A stretch of 64,000 nucleotides of DNA, from positions 806,001 through 870,000 of the forward strand of contig CAVVUC010000004.1 in assembly GCA_963751395.1 (NCBI GenBank), read 5' to 3'. The notes beneath the pieces were generated by a model. The model saw only the letters and a program-made list of their open reading frames with translations, made no database searches and was not told the DNA's origin. Shown in pieces: positions 44,458-56,796 of the stretch. The stretch comes from CAVVUC01 sp963751395 (lineage in GTDB: Bacteria; Verrucomicrobiota; Verrucomicrobiia; Chthoniobacterales; Chthoniobacteraceae). The translations under genes and the position numbers were made by a program. How positions within the stretch are numbered: the stretch's first letter is position 1; every line of letters starts with the position of its first letter.

Positions 44458-45948
44458 TCAGTTCCGGCTCATCATTTTTCCCCGCGCCTCCCGGATCAAG
44501 GCGGCATAAGCCTCGGAAGGCCGGTCGCGGAGGTGATCCTCGACCAGCCGGTCCGTTCCGCGCGTGTAGTCGATCGAGAAAAGTCCGAAGCGCGGCGTGA
44601 AGGAACCCCACTCGTAGTTGTCGAAGAGCGACCAGTGAAGATAGCCGAGCAGCGGCACGCCTTCGTTCACAATCTTCACGACTTCATGGACGTGCAGTCG
44701 AAGAAACTGGCTGCGCGTGATGCGGTCGCGCCGGCGCGTGTGGCTGTTGTCGGCGCGGCGGCGAATCGCCATCCCGTTCTCCGCGATGAGCAGCGGCCGG
44801 CGGAAATCCTCGGCGTAGTATTTGCAGAAGAAATGCAGTCCCCGCGGCAGCACACGCCAGTCCCACCATTTGCTCGTGATCGTGTTCAGTATCCACGAGC
44901 GGACGGATTTGTTTTTGAACTCGTGATCCCAAAGCACCGGCAAACGAAACGCGTGCGCGGCGAACGGGTCGTAGTAATCGAGCCCGATGTAGTCGAACAG
45001 CCGCTTGCGCGGCGAGCTGTAAACCGCGTCGAGCAATGGAGCGAAATGCTCGGGATGAAAATGGCGGTAGCCAAAACGGTCGCTGATCCGCTTGATGAGC
45101 GTGCCGAAGTAGTATGGCAGATCCTTGTGCAGCGGGATGTGCGCGCGCTCGAACGCGGCTTCGAACTGATCGATTTTCTCGTGGATGTATTCCTTCACGC
45201 CGGCGCGAGGGACGTTCCGTTCGGCGAGGCAGACGAGATCGAGCAGCAGTTTGTCGGACCAATACAAGTCGCTGCAGTAGTTGTTGAACGTCACGAGCGG
45301 CTTCGGCCAGCTCTCCGCTTCGTAGAGGTCGTGGATTGCGTTGTAGGCGCGGACATGCGCGACGAGCAGGCCGTTGTAAGCGCGCGTCATCGTGCGGAAT
45401 CCGATGCGGCCCTTGCCCGGAAACTGGTTCCCGAGATACGTGTTCAGCACGAGCATGTTCGGCTCGTTGATCGTGATGAACCAGCGCAGCGGCGCAGAGA
45501 GTTTCCTGTTCAAATAACCCACAACCATCCGCACGTGCGTCGCAAACAATTCCGGCGTCGCGCCGTCGAGCCACGGGTCGGGCCCGAGCCACCCGGGATG
45601 AATGAAATGATGCAACGTGACGACCGGCTCCAGGCCGTGCTCGCGGCACGACGCGAGCATCTCCACGTAATGATCAAGCGCGGCATAATCAACTTTGTCA
45701 CGCGCCGGCTGAACCCGCGTCCATTCGACTCCGAGCCGAAAAGCGTTCAAGCCCATCCGGCGGCAGCGCGCGAAATCCTCCTTGTATCGATTCCAAAAAT
45801 CCGCCGTCCGCTCAGTTCTCGCAACATCGCCGCGCGCCTCGACATCCGCCCAGTTGCTCTGCGGTTCGCCCGCACCGTTGTAGCCGCCTTCGGACTGGTA
45901 AGCCGAAGTCGCAACGCCCCAGAGAAATGGCTGTGGTGGATTCTCCAT
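44458..45948 (-). CDS. GH1 family beta-glycosidase
   Basis: 496 residues, no signal peptide, so cytoplasmic. GH1 retaining enzyme: general acid/base Glu in TINEPNMLVLN (about residue 180), nucleophile Glu in LLIAENGMA (about 392), N-terminal FLWGVATSAYQSEGG and C-terminal GYLHWSLFDNYEWGSFTPRF. It probably hydrolyses beta-glucosides, fucosides or galactosides brought in by a transporter. The EamA transporter follows by 3 bp. Confidence 0.95.
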   Translation of the reverse strand: MENPPQPFLWGVATSAYQSEGGYNGAGEPQSNWADVEARGDVARTERTADFWNRYKEDFARCRRMGLNAFRLGVEWTRVQPARDKVDYAALDHYVEMLASCREHGLEPVVTLHHFIHPGWLGPDPWLDGATPELFATHVRMVVGYLNRKLSAPLRWFITINEPNMLVLNTYLGNQFPGKGRIGFRTMTRAYNGLLVAHVRAYNAIHDLYEAESWPKPLVTFNNYCSDLYWSDKLLLDLVCLAERNVPRAGVKEYIHEKIDQFEAAFERAHIPLHKDLPYYFGTLIKRISDRFGYRHFHPEHFAPLLDAVYSSPRKRLFDYIGLDYYDPFAAHAFRLPVLWDHEFKNKSVRSWILNTITSKWWDWRVLPRGLHFFCKYYAEDFRRPLLIAENGMAIRRRADNSHTRRRDRITRSQFLRLHVHEVVKIVNEGVPLLGYLHWSLFDNYEWGSFTPRFGLFSIDYTRGTDRLVEDHLRDRPSEAYAALIREARGKMMSRN

Positions 45949-46037
45949 TCGTATCGCCGGATTCCAGCGAACCTAGCGGGAATTCCCTGTATCGAGCAAT
46001 GAAATCGCTACGCGCCACCCCATGGGCGCATGACAGC

Positions 46038-47838
<1,801 letters not shown>

Positions 47839-47898
47839 TCGGAGAGCGGAGACTATCGTGAATGATACTGGGACGGTCAAATGTTTCATCGCATCCGG

Positions 47899-48108
47899 GC
47901 CTTGGAACGGCGGCAGAGCAATCCAGCCCCGTTCTTCCATCTTGAGCAGAAAGCTGAGGGCGGCCAAATCCTTGGCCCGTCCGCTTCCGTCACGCCAATC
48001 CCAGAGCACGCACAACTCTCCTGCCAACCTGCGCCGGCTCCAGTGGGTATGCTCGGCGATCCAGCGCTGAGAGCCAGCGCACTTTCTCCTCATCCACTTC
48101 TCGTCCAT
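47899..48108 (-). pseudogene. DUF4338 (DruA-like) N-terminal fragment
   Basis: About 70 codons in frame with and directly upstream of lepA match the N-terminal region of DUF4338 proteins, the family of Druantia DruA and of IS-linked proteins: [38 protein letters not shown] and IALPP. The remaining roughly 270 residues of the family are absent, so it is a remnant. In-frame extension means a fused frame of 552 codons exists, but lepA's own ATG at 47838 is the real start. Confidence 0.72.
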
Positions 48109-48266
48109 AAAGCGGCGCGGGCTTATGCTTCTTGTGTTTTCCGGCTCGCTCCGAGTGGAGTCAACTGAACCCGTTCGCGCAAAGCCCTGGCATCCCGGCG
48201 TGGCCGTTTCGCCTCGTTCCCAAAGTTGGCGGAGCGATTTCAGAACAATGCAGGAAATCGAAAGTT

Positions 48267-48340
48267 CACGCAGATGCCTGCGGATTTTTAGAAAGCCGTG
48301 GTTTGTTTCCTCTGCGAAGATCTGTGTAATCTGCGGATCA
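48267..48340. repeat. Degenerate CTGCGGAT-containing direct repeat
   Basis: CGCAGATGCCTGCGGATTTT and CTGCGAAGATCTGTGTAATC-TGCGGAT are two imperfect copies of a CAGAT/CTGCGGAT unit just before the GH43-like gene. It fills part of the 240-bp space after the DUF4338 fragment, in which no gene was seen. Confidence 0.4.
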
Positions 48341-48349
48341 ACCCTTCAA

Positions 48350-49423
<1,074 letters not shown>

Positions 49424-49500
49424 ACGCCTGCGCCGCTGCGACTCGCCAGCATCTGTGTTTTTTGAGTGCGTCACTTCCTCACATCCGGTAAGTTTCACCC

Positions 49501-49728
49501 ATGCCTCCACTCACACGCATCACACACGATTCTTCGGTTATGGGCGGCAAACCTTGTATTCGCGGGCTTCGTGTCACGGTCGGCACCATTGTCGGCCTTG
49601 TGGCGGCCGGCCGTTCCGATCAGGAGATCCTCCGCCTTTATCCGTATCTTACGCTCGAGGATATTCGCGAGTCCCTGGCTTATGCCGCATGGCGTGTTGA
49701 GGAACTTGAGGTGCCACTGGCTGTGTGA
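49501..49728 (+). CDS. DUF433 antitoxin-like protein
   Basis: 75 residues, the DUF433 length. Motifs MGGKPCIRGLRVTVGTIVGL and LRLYPYLTLEDIRESLAYAA match the family, a small DNA-binding-type fold that acts as antitoxin to DUF5615 toxins. The stop overlaps the GTG start of the DUF5615 gene by 4 bp, the standard arrangement of this pair. Confidence 0.92.
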   Translation: MPPLTRITHDSSVMGGKPCIRGLRVTVGTIVGLVAAGRSDQEILRLYPYLTLEDIRESLAYAAWRVEELEVPLAV

Positions 49729-50087
49729 GATTCCTCATCGACATGAATTTGTCTCCTGAGTGGGGACAATATCTGATCGAGCGCGGATTCGAGGCCGTTC
49801 ATTGGTCTGTGGTTGGCAGCTACGACGCTCCAGATTCGGAAATCATGCAGTGGGCACGGGACAACGATAGCGTGGTGTTTACCCACGATCTCGATTTTGG
49901 AATTCTCCTGGCTCACAGCAGGAATGGCAGGCCGAGTGTTATCCAGGCGAGGACCCAGGACGTTTCTCCCGAGCATTTGGGACCCCTCGTGGTGGCGGCA
50001 ATCCGGGCGCACAGCGACGCGCTCGCAATGGGCGCATTGCTCACCGTGGACGAACTCAAATCAAGAATCCGCATCCTTCCAATCTAA
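49725..50087 (+). CDS. DUF5615 PIN-like toxin
   Basis: 120 residues starting at GTG 49725 inside the antitoxin stop. PIN-like nuclease fold with acidic residues in the right places: FLIDMNLSPEW at the start, VVGSYDAPDSEIMQWARDN in the middle and FTHDLDFGILLAHS after it. Probably an RNase held in check by the DUF433 protein. The stop lies 12 bp before the next GH29 start, so read-through into the glycan genes is possible. Confidence 0.92.
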   Translation: MRFLIDMNLSPEWGQYLIERGFEAVHWSVVGSYDAPDSEIMQWARDNDSVVFTHDLDFGILLAHSRNGRPSVIQARTQDVSPEHLGPLVVAAIRAHSDALAMGALLTVDELKSRIRILPI

Positions 50088-50099
50088 GCCTTTGTGATC

Positions 50100-51761
50100 A
50101 TGAGACGCCAAACTTCGCGTGCCATCCCAAAACGAGTTGTCCAAGTTCACCTCGCCAGTTTCTTTGCTCTGGTTTCCATTGCCGCAGCGAACCCGAAACC
50201 ATCGGAAGCCCTGCTGCAAAACCGCTCAGAACGCCTCGAATGGTTTCGCGATCAGGGGTTCGGCCTTTTCATTCACTGGAGTCTCGACAGCCAGTTGGGC
50301 GCGGTGATCAGCCATTCGATGGTCGGCGCGGATGAGGACTACTTGAACCGCTTCATCAACGATCTGCCGAAGACTTTTAATCCGCGCAAATTCGCGCCGC
50401 GCGACTGGGCGGCGCTCGCGAAGCTGGCCGGCGTGCGATACGCGATGTTCACGACGAAGCACCACTCGGGCTTCTGCATGTTCGACACGGCGACGACGCC
50501 GTTCAACATCATGCACACGCCGTTCAAGCGCGACATCACGAAGGAAGTGTTCGACGCTTTCCGCGAGCAGGGCATCGCGCCGGGCGTTTACTTTTCGCCC
50601 GACGACTTCGAGTGGCTTCATCAAAACGGCATCCCCATTCAGCGGCAGATCCCGGACGTGCAACCGAGCCGGAATCCGGGTCTGATGAAACTCAACAAAG
50701 ACCAGCTCCGTGAGTTGCTGACGGGTTCTGGAAAAATCGACCTCGCCTTTTTCGACGGCGAACCGGACGGCTTGAAGGAGCTGGCGTGGGAGCTTCAGCC
50801 GGACATCGTCGTGACGCGCGGCGCGATCAAAACGCCCGAGCAACACATTCCCGGCACGGCCATCGACGAGCCGTGGGAGTCGTGCCTGACGATGGGCACG
50901 CAGTGGCAATACAAGCCGACGAACGAAGTTTACAAGAGCGGCGGCGAAGTGATTTCGCTGCTCGTCGAGACGCGCGCGAAAGGCGGCAACCTGCTGCTGA
51001 ATATCGGTCCGAAGCCGGACGGCGAGATTCCGATCGAGCAGGAGGAGCGGCTCCGCGAGGTGGCGCTATGGATGTTCGTCAACGGCGAGTGCATCCACGG
51101 CGTGCGTCCGTGGATCGTGACGCACGAGAACGATCTCTGGTTCACGCACAACCGGAAGACCGGGGCGCTTTACGTGATCGTGAAAGAGAAGGAGCGCTGG
51201 AAATTCGGCGAGTGGAAAGAGTTCGTGCTGCGCTCGGTGAAGGCGACCGATCGCACGGAAATCAGCGTGCTAAGCCAGAACGATCGCGTGCTCGAGTATC
51301 AGCCGACCGTCGTTCCCAAATCGACATTCCGACAAGAGGCCGACGGACTTCATCTTCGCGCGATGCGCGCCCAGCGACTCTACAACGACCGCAAGTGGCC
51401 GAACCCTGTGGTGATCAAGCTGACGCACGTCGAGCCCGCGCTCACGCCGCCGGGCGTGGACACCATCGAAGCGCGCTGGATCGCGTCGGAGAACCGCGTG
51501 GAATGCAAGGGAACATTGTCATCGCTCGGCGATGCGAAGTCGGTCGAGGTCGGCGCGGAGTATCGCGACATCACCGGCCTCGATGCCAACGAACGGACCG
51601 ACACATGGGTCGCCGCTTCAAAGACAACGCAATCCGCGCCGGGTGAGTTCACGCTTTCCGTCGCCGGGTTGAGATCGGGACGGACTTACGAATTGCGGAC
51701 CTACGTCGTGCATCCGCTGCTGACTCTTCGCGGTCGCGAAGTGAGCCTGAAGGTTCCGTGA
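50100..51761 (+). CDS. GH29 alpha-L-fucosidase
   Basis: 553 residues from the ATG at 50100 with a signal peptide ending near SIAAAN. GH29 domain about 35-380: FGLFIHWSLDSQ, TTKHHSGFCMFD and the expected nucleophile Asp219 in IDLAFFDGEPDG. The family's usual CKHHDGF reads TKHHSGF here and the FIHWG reads FIHWS. The C-terminus (about 460-553) is a beta-sandwich of the fibronectin-like type. Linkage specificity unknown. Directly after the toxin gene. Confidence 0.93.
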   Translation: MRRQTSRAIPKRVVQVHLASFFALVSIAAANPKPSEALLQNRSERLEWFRDQGFGLFIHWSLDSQLGAVISHSMVGADEDYLNRFINDLPKTFNPRKFAPRDWAALAKLAGVRYAMFTTKHHSGFCMFDTATTPFNIMHTPFKRDITKEVFDAFREQGIAPGVYFSPDDFEWLHQNGIPIQRQIPDVQPSRNPGLMKLNKDQLRELLTGSGKIDLAFFDGEPDGLKELAWELQPDIVVTRGAIKTPEQHIPGTAIDEPWESCLTMGTQWQYKPTNEVYKSGGEVISLLVETRAKGGNLLLNIGPKPDGEIPIEQEERLREVALWMFVNGECIHGVRPWIVTHENDLWFTHNRKTGALYVIVKEKERWKFGEWKEFVLRSVKATDRTEISVLSQNDRVLEYQPTVVPKSTFRQEADGLHLRAMRAQRLYNDRKWPNPVVIKLTHVEPALTPPGVDTIEARWIASENRVECKGTLSSLGDAKSVEVGAEYRDITGLDANERTDTWVAASKTTQSAPGEFTLSVAGLRSGRTYELRTYVVHPLLTLRGREVSLKVP

Positions 51762-51780
51762 CGCTCGCCGTTTGATCGGA

Positions 51781-51841
51781 GGGACGAGTTCCACGAGTCC
51801 CAAATCAAGAAACGAAAATGGGGACTCGTGGAACTTGTCCC
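51781..51841. repeat. Long inverted repeat (21-bp arms) between glycan genes
   Basis: Arms 51781-51801 and 51821-51841 are reverse complements over 21 bp (GGGACGAGTTCCACGAGTCCC) except one G-U-type mismatch, with a 19-base loop. It lies 19 bp after the GH29 stop in a 214-bp gap. It could end the GH29 transcript, stabilise an mRNA end, or be a dispersed REP-like element; no T-run follows. Confidence 0.85.
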
Positions 51842-51975
51842 TTCGATGTTCGCGAGATGGCTTGAAATCGGAGAAGATTTTTGGAATCGCATCGAGTTGT
51901 TATTGTGCGGGTGAGGCAGGTTTTCGTAGCATCACCGGCCTGTCGTAACCGAAAACTCGAATCCTTCCCTTCTCT

Positions 51976-53907
51976 ATGCACCTGAAACTTCCTCTCCTCC
52001 TCATCGCAGTGCTCGTCGCTTCTCCGCTCACCCAAGCCCAGCAACCATCCGCTGCCGTGGCCGGTTTTACCATCCGTCCCGACAAGCCGAAGCAGACCAT
52101 CAAAGGCATCGGTTTTGAAATCCAGTCCGACTCGATCGGCTCCGGCAACCACGGGCTGCCCGAAGAGCCGATCGCCGTTCCGCACGATCTCATTCCGTCC
52201 GAGCGCGAGCGGCTTGCCAACGAAATGCTAAAAGGTTTCCGTTACTGCCGTCTGGCTGGAGGCCTTTACTGGCGCGGGTTGGACGCGGAGAAGAAATTTC
52301 TGCGCCCGCGCTGGCCGGAGCAATTGCAAGAGCTGAAACAACTGCTCGACACTGCGGGAGTCGAAGGTCTCTCCTTTGAATACTGGTCGCCCGCGCCGTT
52401 CTGGAAAGGCAACCAGGCATACTACACCATGCCCGGGGACAAGCCGGGGTCGAACACCCTCCGTTGTTTTGCCCCCGACTTCGACAAAGATCCCATCTAC
52501 AAGGGCGACACGGACAAATTCCTGGCCGATTTCGCCAATGCCGTGGTCACGGACATCCAGACCCTCAAGGCCGCCGGAATCAAAACATCCATGTGGGGTT
52601 TGCAAAACGAGCCGTTTGTCTCGAACAGCATTTACTCCAGTTGCAGGTATCCGGATTCTCCCACCTACGTGAAGGCTTACCGCGCGGTCGCCGCTGCCAT
52701 CCGCAAAGCGGATCCGGCCATTCTGCTTTTCGCTGATACCGAAGGCGGTTTCCCCAGGAAGATCGGCCCGGCAATGACTGACCCGGAGGTCGCTTCTCTG
52801 GTCGATGCCTACGCCGTGCATACCGTCGGCTCGCCGTCCGAAAGCGTGCGCAATGTCCACGCCAAAATCATCAAAGAACTACCGCCACGTCCGTGGTTTC
52901 AAAACGAATACGAATACCTGACCGGCGGCGCGACGCCCGACCGCTGCCTGAACACGGTGCAGCACATCATGAACTCGTTCCAGCTCGCCAACAATCCGAC
53001 GTGGTTCTGGATCCATATTCTCAAGCCCCTGAAAAACGCGGAGGCCAGCGGCTATGCCCTCGGGTTCTGGAAGTCGCTCATCGAGAAACCGAAAAATGCC
53101 TCCGCAGACAAGCTCCGCCGCTGGCCCGAAGGTCCGGAGTTCACCAAGCTGCCGGAGCCGCTCAAGAAACTCGAAATGGTTTCCGCGAAGCTCGCCGCCG
53201 GAAACAAACCGGCCATCGGCTACCACTTCATCGTCAACCAGCCGGTCACCGTCTATCTGCTCGCCGAGGATTGCGACGGGCTGAAGCTCGGCCCGGAATG
53301 GCAGAAGACCGACATGACCGCGACTTGGAGCGGCGGAAAAGACGCGATCTACAAACAACAGTTCGAGAAGGGGAAGGTCGCGATCCCGGCGCACGGCGGA
53401 AAGTCGGGCGACCGCCCCGCCGCGCCGCATCTCGCTTTCGTCGAGCCGTCGGACGCTGCCAAGTTCAAGGCGCAGATCGGCATGAACCTCCCGATCCAGA
53501 TTCGCTCCGAGACGATCGCCCTCGAACGCAAAGCCGCCGCCATCCAGCCTGGCCACTGGATTTTCAACCCCTGCAACTGGAACGCCGTCGGCAGCTTCGT
53601 GAAGCACATGCCGTGGGACTGCGTCGGGCTCGCCGTCGATGAAACGACTTACGATCCGAACGCGCGCATCTTCGCTTTCAAACGACCGAACGGCAAAGTG
53701 ACCGTCGTCGTTTCAAACCGGAACGCGAGTGCCGAGCGCCGCTTCGACATCGCGACGGGCCTCGACAACGCGACTTGGAAAGGCTTCCGCTACACGCCGG
53801 ACGAGGCGGGTGAGAGAACCATGGGCGTCCCTGTTGCGGAACAAAAAGGCGCGACCTTAACTCCGGTGCTGCCGCCTTTAAGCTGGGAGTTTTGGGAACA
53901 ACTCTGA
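51976..53907 (+). CDS. Secreted GH30-like glycosidase
   Basis: 643 residues: signal peptide to about 22 (TQAQ), then a clan GH-A (beta/alpha)8 barrel with GH30-style motifs: TIKGIGFEIQSDS near the start, EYWSPAPFWKGNQ, the acid/base Glu in MWGLQNEPFVS and the nucleophile Glu in WFQNEYEYLTGG. A beta-sandwich side domain follows (about 400-643). GH30 enzymes act on beta-linked glucans, xylans or fucosides; the substrate here is open. Same strand as GH29 and GH106. Confidence 0.75.
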   Translation: MHLKLPLLLIAVLVASPLTQAQQPSAAVAGFTIRPDKPKQTIKGIGFEIQSDSIGSGNHGLPEEPIAVPHDLIPSERERLANEMLKGFRYCRLAGGLYWRGLDAEKKFLRPRWPEQLQELKQLLDTAGVEGLSFEYWSPAPFWKGNQAYYTMPGDKPGSNTLRCFAPDFDKDPIYKGDTDKFLADFANAVVTDIQTLKAAGIKTSMWGLQNEPFVSNSIYSSCRYPDSPTYVKAYRAVAAAIRKADPAILLFADTEGGFPRKIGPAMTDPEVASLVDAYAVHTVGSPSESVRNVHAKIIKELPPRPWFQNEYEYLTGGATPDRCLNTVQHIMNSFQLANNPTWFWIHILKPLKNAEASGYALGFWKSLIEKPKNASADKLRRWPEGPEFTKLPEPLKKLEMVSAKLAAGNKPAIGYHFIVNQPVTVYLLAEDCDGLKLGPEWQKTDMTATWSGGKDAIYKQQFEKGKVAIPAHGGKSGDRPAAPHLAFVEPSDAAKFKAQIGMNLPIQIRSETIALERKAAAIQPGHWIFNPCNWNAVGSFVKHMPWDCVGLAVDETTYDPNARIFAFKRPNGKVTVVVSNRNASAERRFDIATGLDNATWKGFRYTPDEAGERTMGVPVAEQKGATLTPVLPPLSWEFWEQL

Positions 53908-53969
53908 AACACGGATTTCTGGCGGACGGCCGCATGAGGAGTCTCCGTGGTTGATCTGAGGACTCCAAA

Positions 53970-56786
53970 ATGAACGGAACCCCTTTGATGCGATCCATGT
54001 TTCTATCCATATGGATTTCTGCCGGACTGGGTTTGACAACTCCTGCCGGAAGCCTGGAGCAGGATTTCAATCATCCTCCGCCCATGGCCAAGCCAAGAGT
54101 GTGGTGGCATTGGATGGGCAGCAATGCAAGCAAGGAGGGAATCACCAAGGATCTCGAATCCATGAAGGCATTTGGGATCTCCGGTGCCACGATCTTTCAC
54201 CTTACGTCGAGCGGTCACGGCAAGAGGTGGGTGAAGCCGATCTCCAACTCCCTCAACCCTGAAATCAAATATCGCAGCCAGGCCTGGTGGGCCATGATGA
54301 AACACGCGGCGGAGGAGGCCCGTCGGATCGGTGTGGAGCTTGGAATGCATAACTGCCCCGGTTGGACATCGACCGGTGGGCCGTGGATCACTCCGGAAAA
54401 GTCGATGCAAAAGGTGGTCTCAACGAATACCACCGTCACAGGCGGCTCCATGATCGAAGTGAAACTCGCGCAGCCCAAGCCCACCCTCGAATGGTATCGG
54501 GAGATCGGCGTGGTCGCGGTCCCGGCGATGGAGGTGGTGCCCATCGCGCAAGTCGTGGATCTCAGCAGTTCGGTGGATGCCGATGGAAATCTGCGCTGGC
54601 GGGCTCCCGCAGGGAAATGGATCATCTATCGATTCGGCCACACCAGCACAGGGGCGCATTGCAGCCCGGTGCCTGACGATTTGAAACCCGAGGAAAAATA
54701 CGCGCTGGAATGCGACAAGCTGAGCGCCGAATTCTCGGCATTTCATTTCCGCCAGGTTCTGGAACCACTGAAACAACAACTCGGCACGCATGTCGGCACC
54801 ACGCTCCGCCATGTGCTCATCGATAGTTATGAGGCGGGGCCGGCAAACTGGACCCAAAATTTCCGAGAGGAATTCAGGAAACGGCGCGGCTACGATCCGC
54901 TGCTTTGGTTGCCCACGCTGAGCAAACGCGTGATTGGAAATGCGGATCTAACGTCGCGTTTCGCATGGGACATGAAACGCACGGCATCCGAGTTGTTCGT
55001 CGCCAACACGCTGCGCCAGGGAAAAACCATCCTGCGTTCCTACGGGCTGGATCTCCATGTGGAACCCTACGGCGGCGACTTCGATACCGTGGACGCTTCC
55101 GCCGTCGCGGATGTCAGCATGGACGAGTTCTGGCTCGGCAGTGGTGGCAAGCTCTACAGCGGTGCCCCGAATATCGGCGCGGCCCGTGCGGCCGGGCAGC
55201 GGATCATCGCTGCCGAGGCGTTCACCGGATCGGCCGCTGCCTCCAAGTGGACGGAAGTGCCATCGATGCTCAAGGCGGATGGCGACGGGGCATGGGCGAA
55301 CGGAATCAACCAACTGGTGCTTCACCACTGGGTCCATCAGCCATTGCCGGACCAACTCAAGCCCGGCATTGGCATGGGGTGGTGGGGCACTCACTTTGGC
55401 CGCCATCAAACCTGGTTCGAGCCGGGCAAGGCATGGATCGCCTATCTCAGCCGTTCTCAAGCCATGCTCCAGCGCGGAGAGGCGGTGTCGGATACGCTCA
55501 CGGTCGGTCCTGCCGGCAATGCCACTCCGGGAAATCCAACCGACTCCATCACCGATGAGAACCTGATCCGCCAAGCAAGCGTCAAGGACGGGAAAATCTT
55601 GCTCCTCAGCGGTCGTTCCTACTCCGCCTTGATGATCCACAGCCCGGTGATGCTTCCGGCCACCGCCCGCAAGATTCGGGATTTGATAGAGGCCGGTGCC
55701 ACGGTCATCGGGCCGCAGCCACAGCGTACTCCCAGCCTTCAGGACTTCCCCAAGGCCGACGCGGAAGTCAGTTCCATCGGCGCGGCGCTGTGGGGAAATG
55801 GCAAGGAACCGTCCGGCCAAGTCGGAAAAGGTCGCGTTTTCCTTCGTCATGAGGATGCCATGAAGGCCATCGGGCTCGGTCCGGATTTCATTGTCACTCC
55901 CGCACCGCCATCGCTGCGCTGGTGCCATCGGCGGGACGGCCAAGCAGACATCTATTTCATCACAAACACCGCGAACAAGCCTGTGACTTTCAGCGGTTCG
56001 TTCAGGGTGGCTGGAAAATCACCGGAGCTTTGGAATAGCGAGCGCGGCACCCGTCGCGCGGCCACGTCATGGCGGACCACCAAGGAGCGCACCGATGTGG
56101 ACCTAACACTCGAAGCGAACACGTCGGTCTTCGTCGTCTTCCGCGAGTTGACGACTACCACTCAGTCCGTTGCGCCACCACAGCCATCCGTTGCTCCGAT
56201 CACCGTTACCGGGCCGTGGTCCTTGCGTTTTCCAGACGGAGCGACACTTCCTATGACTGCGCTGACATCCTGGAGCGCCAGCGACCAGGCTGGCGTGAAA
56301 TACTTTTCAGGCACCGCCCGCTACACCGCCACGTTTGAACTCCCGATCCATACCCCGGGCGCGGGCCAGCGTCTCGAACTCGATCTGGGCGTGGTCAAGG
56401 AATTGGCGCGGGTGAGAGTGAATGGAATCGACTGCGGCGTAGCCTGGCATGCGCCGTTCCGCGTTGATGTCACCAAGGCACTCAACCCCGGCACGAACCA
56501 ACTTGAAATCGACGTCACCAACACCTGGGCCAACCGCCTGATCGGCGACGAACAGGAACCGGAGGACTGTGTCCATTACCTCGTCGAACAAAAGGCGTTC
56601 AAGGACCGCGATGGCAGTTATTTCGTCGGGCGTATGCTCACCGCGTTCCCGGATTGGGTCCTTGAAAACAAGCCGCGCCCTTCGAAACGGCAGACATTTT
56701 TCACGTGGAACTATTTCACCAAAGACTCGCCGCTCCACGAATCCGGATTGCTCGGCCCGGTCACACTCCGAGAAATCACAGAATAA
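53970..56786 (+). CDS. GH106 alpha-L-rhamnosidase-like protein
   Basis: 938 residues. An N-terminal hydrophobic segment (about 8-28) serves as signal peptide; ATG 53970 has a GAGGA ribosome-binding site. Family motifs: [52 protein letters not shown] (catalytic Glu candidate), [20 protein letters not shown] and [20 protein letters not shown] galactose-binding-like beta-sandwich closes the protein (about 740-900). GH106 removes terminal L-rhamnose, here probably from the same polymer as the fucosidases attack. Confidence 0.9.
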   Translation: MNGTPLMRSMFLSIWISAGLGLTTPAGSLEQDFNHPPPMAKPRVWWHWMGSNASKEGITKDLESMKAFGISGATIFHLTSSGHGKRWVKPISNSLNPEIKYRSQAWWAMMKHAAEEARRIGVELGMHNCPGWTSTGGPWITPEKSMQKVVSTNTTVTGGSMIEVKLAQPKPTLEWYREIGVVAVPAMEVVPIAQVVDLSSSVDADGNLRWRAPAGKWIIYRFGHTSTGAHCSPVPDDLKPEEKYALECDKLSAEFSAFHFRQVLEPLKQQLGTHVGTTLRHVLIDSYEAGPANWTQNFREEFRKRRGYDPLLWLPTLSKRVIGNADLTSRFAWDMKRTASELFVANTLRQGKTILRSYGLDLHVEPYGGDFDTVDASAVADVSMDEFWLGSGGKLYSGAPNIGAARAAGQRIIAAEAFTGSAAASKWTEVPSMLKADGDGAWANGINQLVLHHWVHQPLPDQLKPGIGMGWWGTHFGRHQTWFEPGKAWIAYLSRSQAMLQRGEAVSDTLTVGPAGNATPGNPTDSITDENLIRQASVKDGKILLLSGRSYSALMIHSPVMLPATARKIRDLIEAGATVIGPQPQRTPSLQDFPKADAEVSSIGAALWGNGKEPSGQVGKGRVFLRHEDAMKAIGLGPDFIVTPAPPSLRWCHRRDGQADIYFITNTANKPVTFSGSFRVAGKSPELWNSERGTRRAATSWRTTKERTDVDLTLEANTSVFVVFRELTTTTQSVAPPQPSVAPITVTGPWSLRFPDGATLPMTALTSWSASDQAGVKYFSGTARYTATFELPIHTPGAGQRLELDLGVVKELARVRVNGIDCGVAWHAPFRVDVTKALNPGTNQLEIDVTNTWANRLIGDEQEPEDCVHYLVEQKAFKDRDGSYFVGRMLTAFPDWVLENKPRPSKRQTFFTWNYFTKDSPLHESGLLGPVTLREITE

Positions 56787-56796
56787 CCATTTACTG

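Noticed and set aside
44041..46002. 653-codon open frame on the plus strand
   Set aside because: Antisense shadow of the GH1 and EamA genes.
47899..48108. A Druantia defence system
   Set aside because: Only the N-terminal part of one family member is present; no druB-E genes.
48132..48329. Small plus-strand frame before the GH43-like gene
   Set aside because: No recognised motif, no ribosome-binding site and it overlaps repeat sequence.
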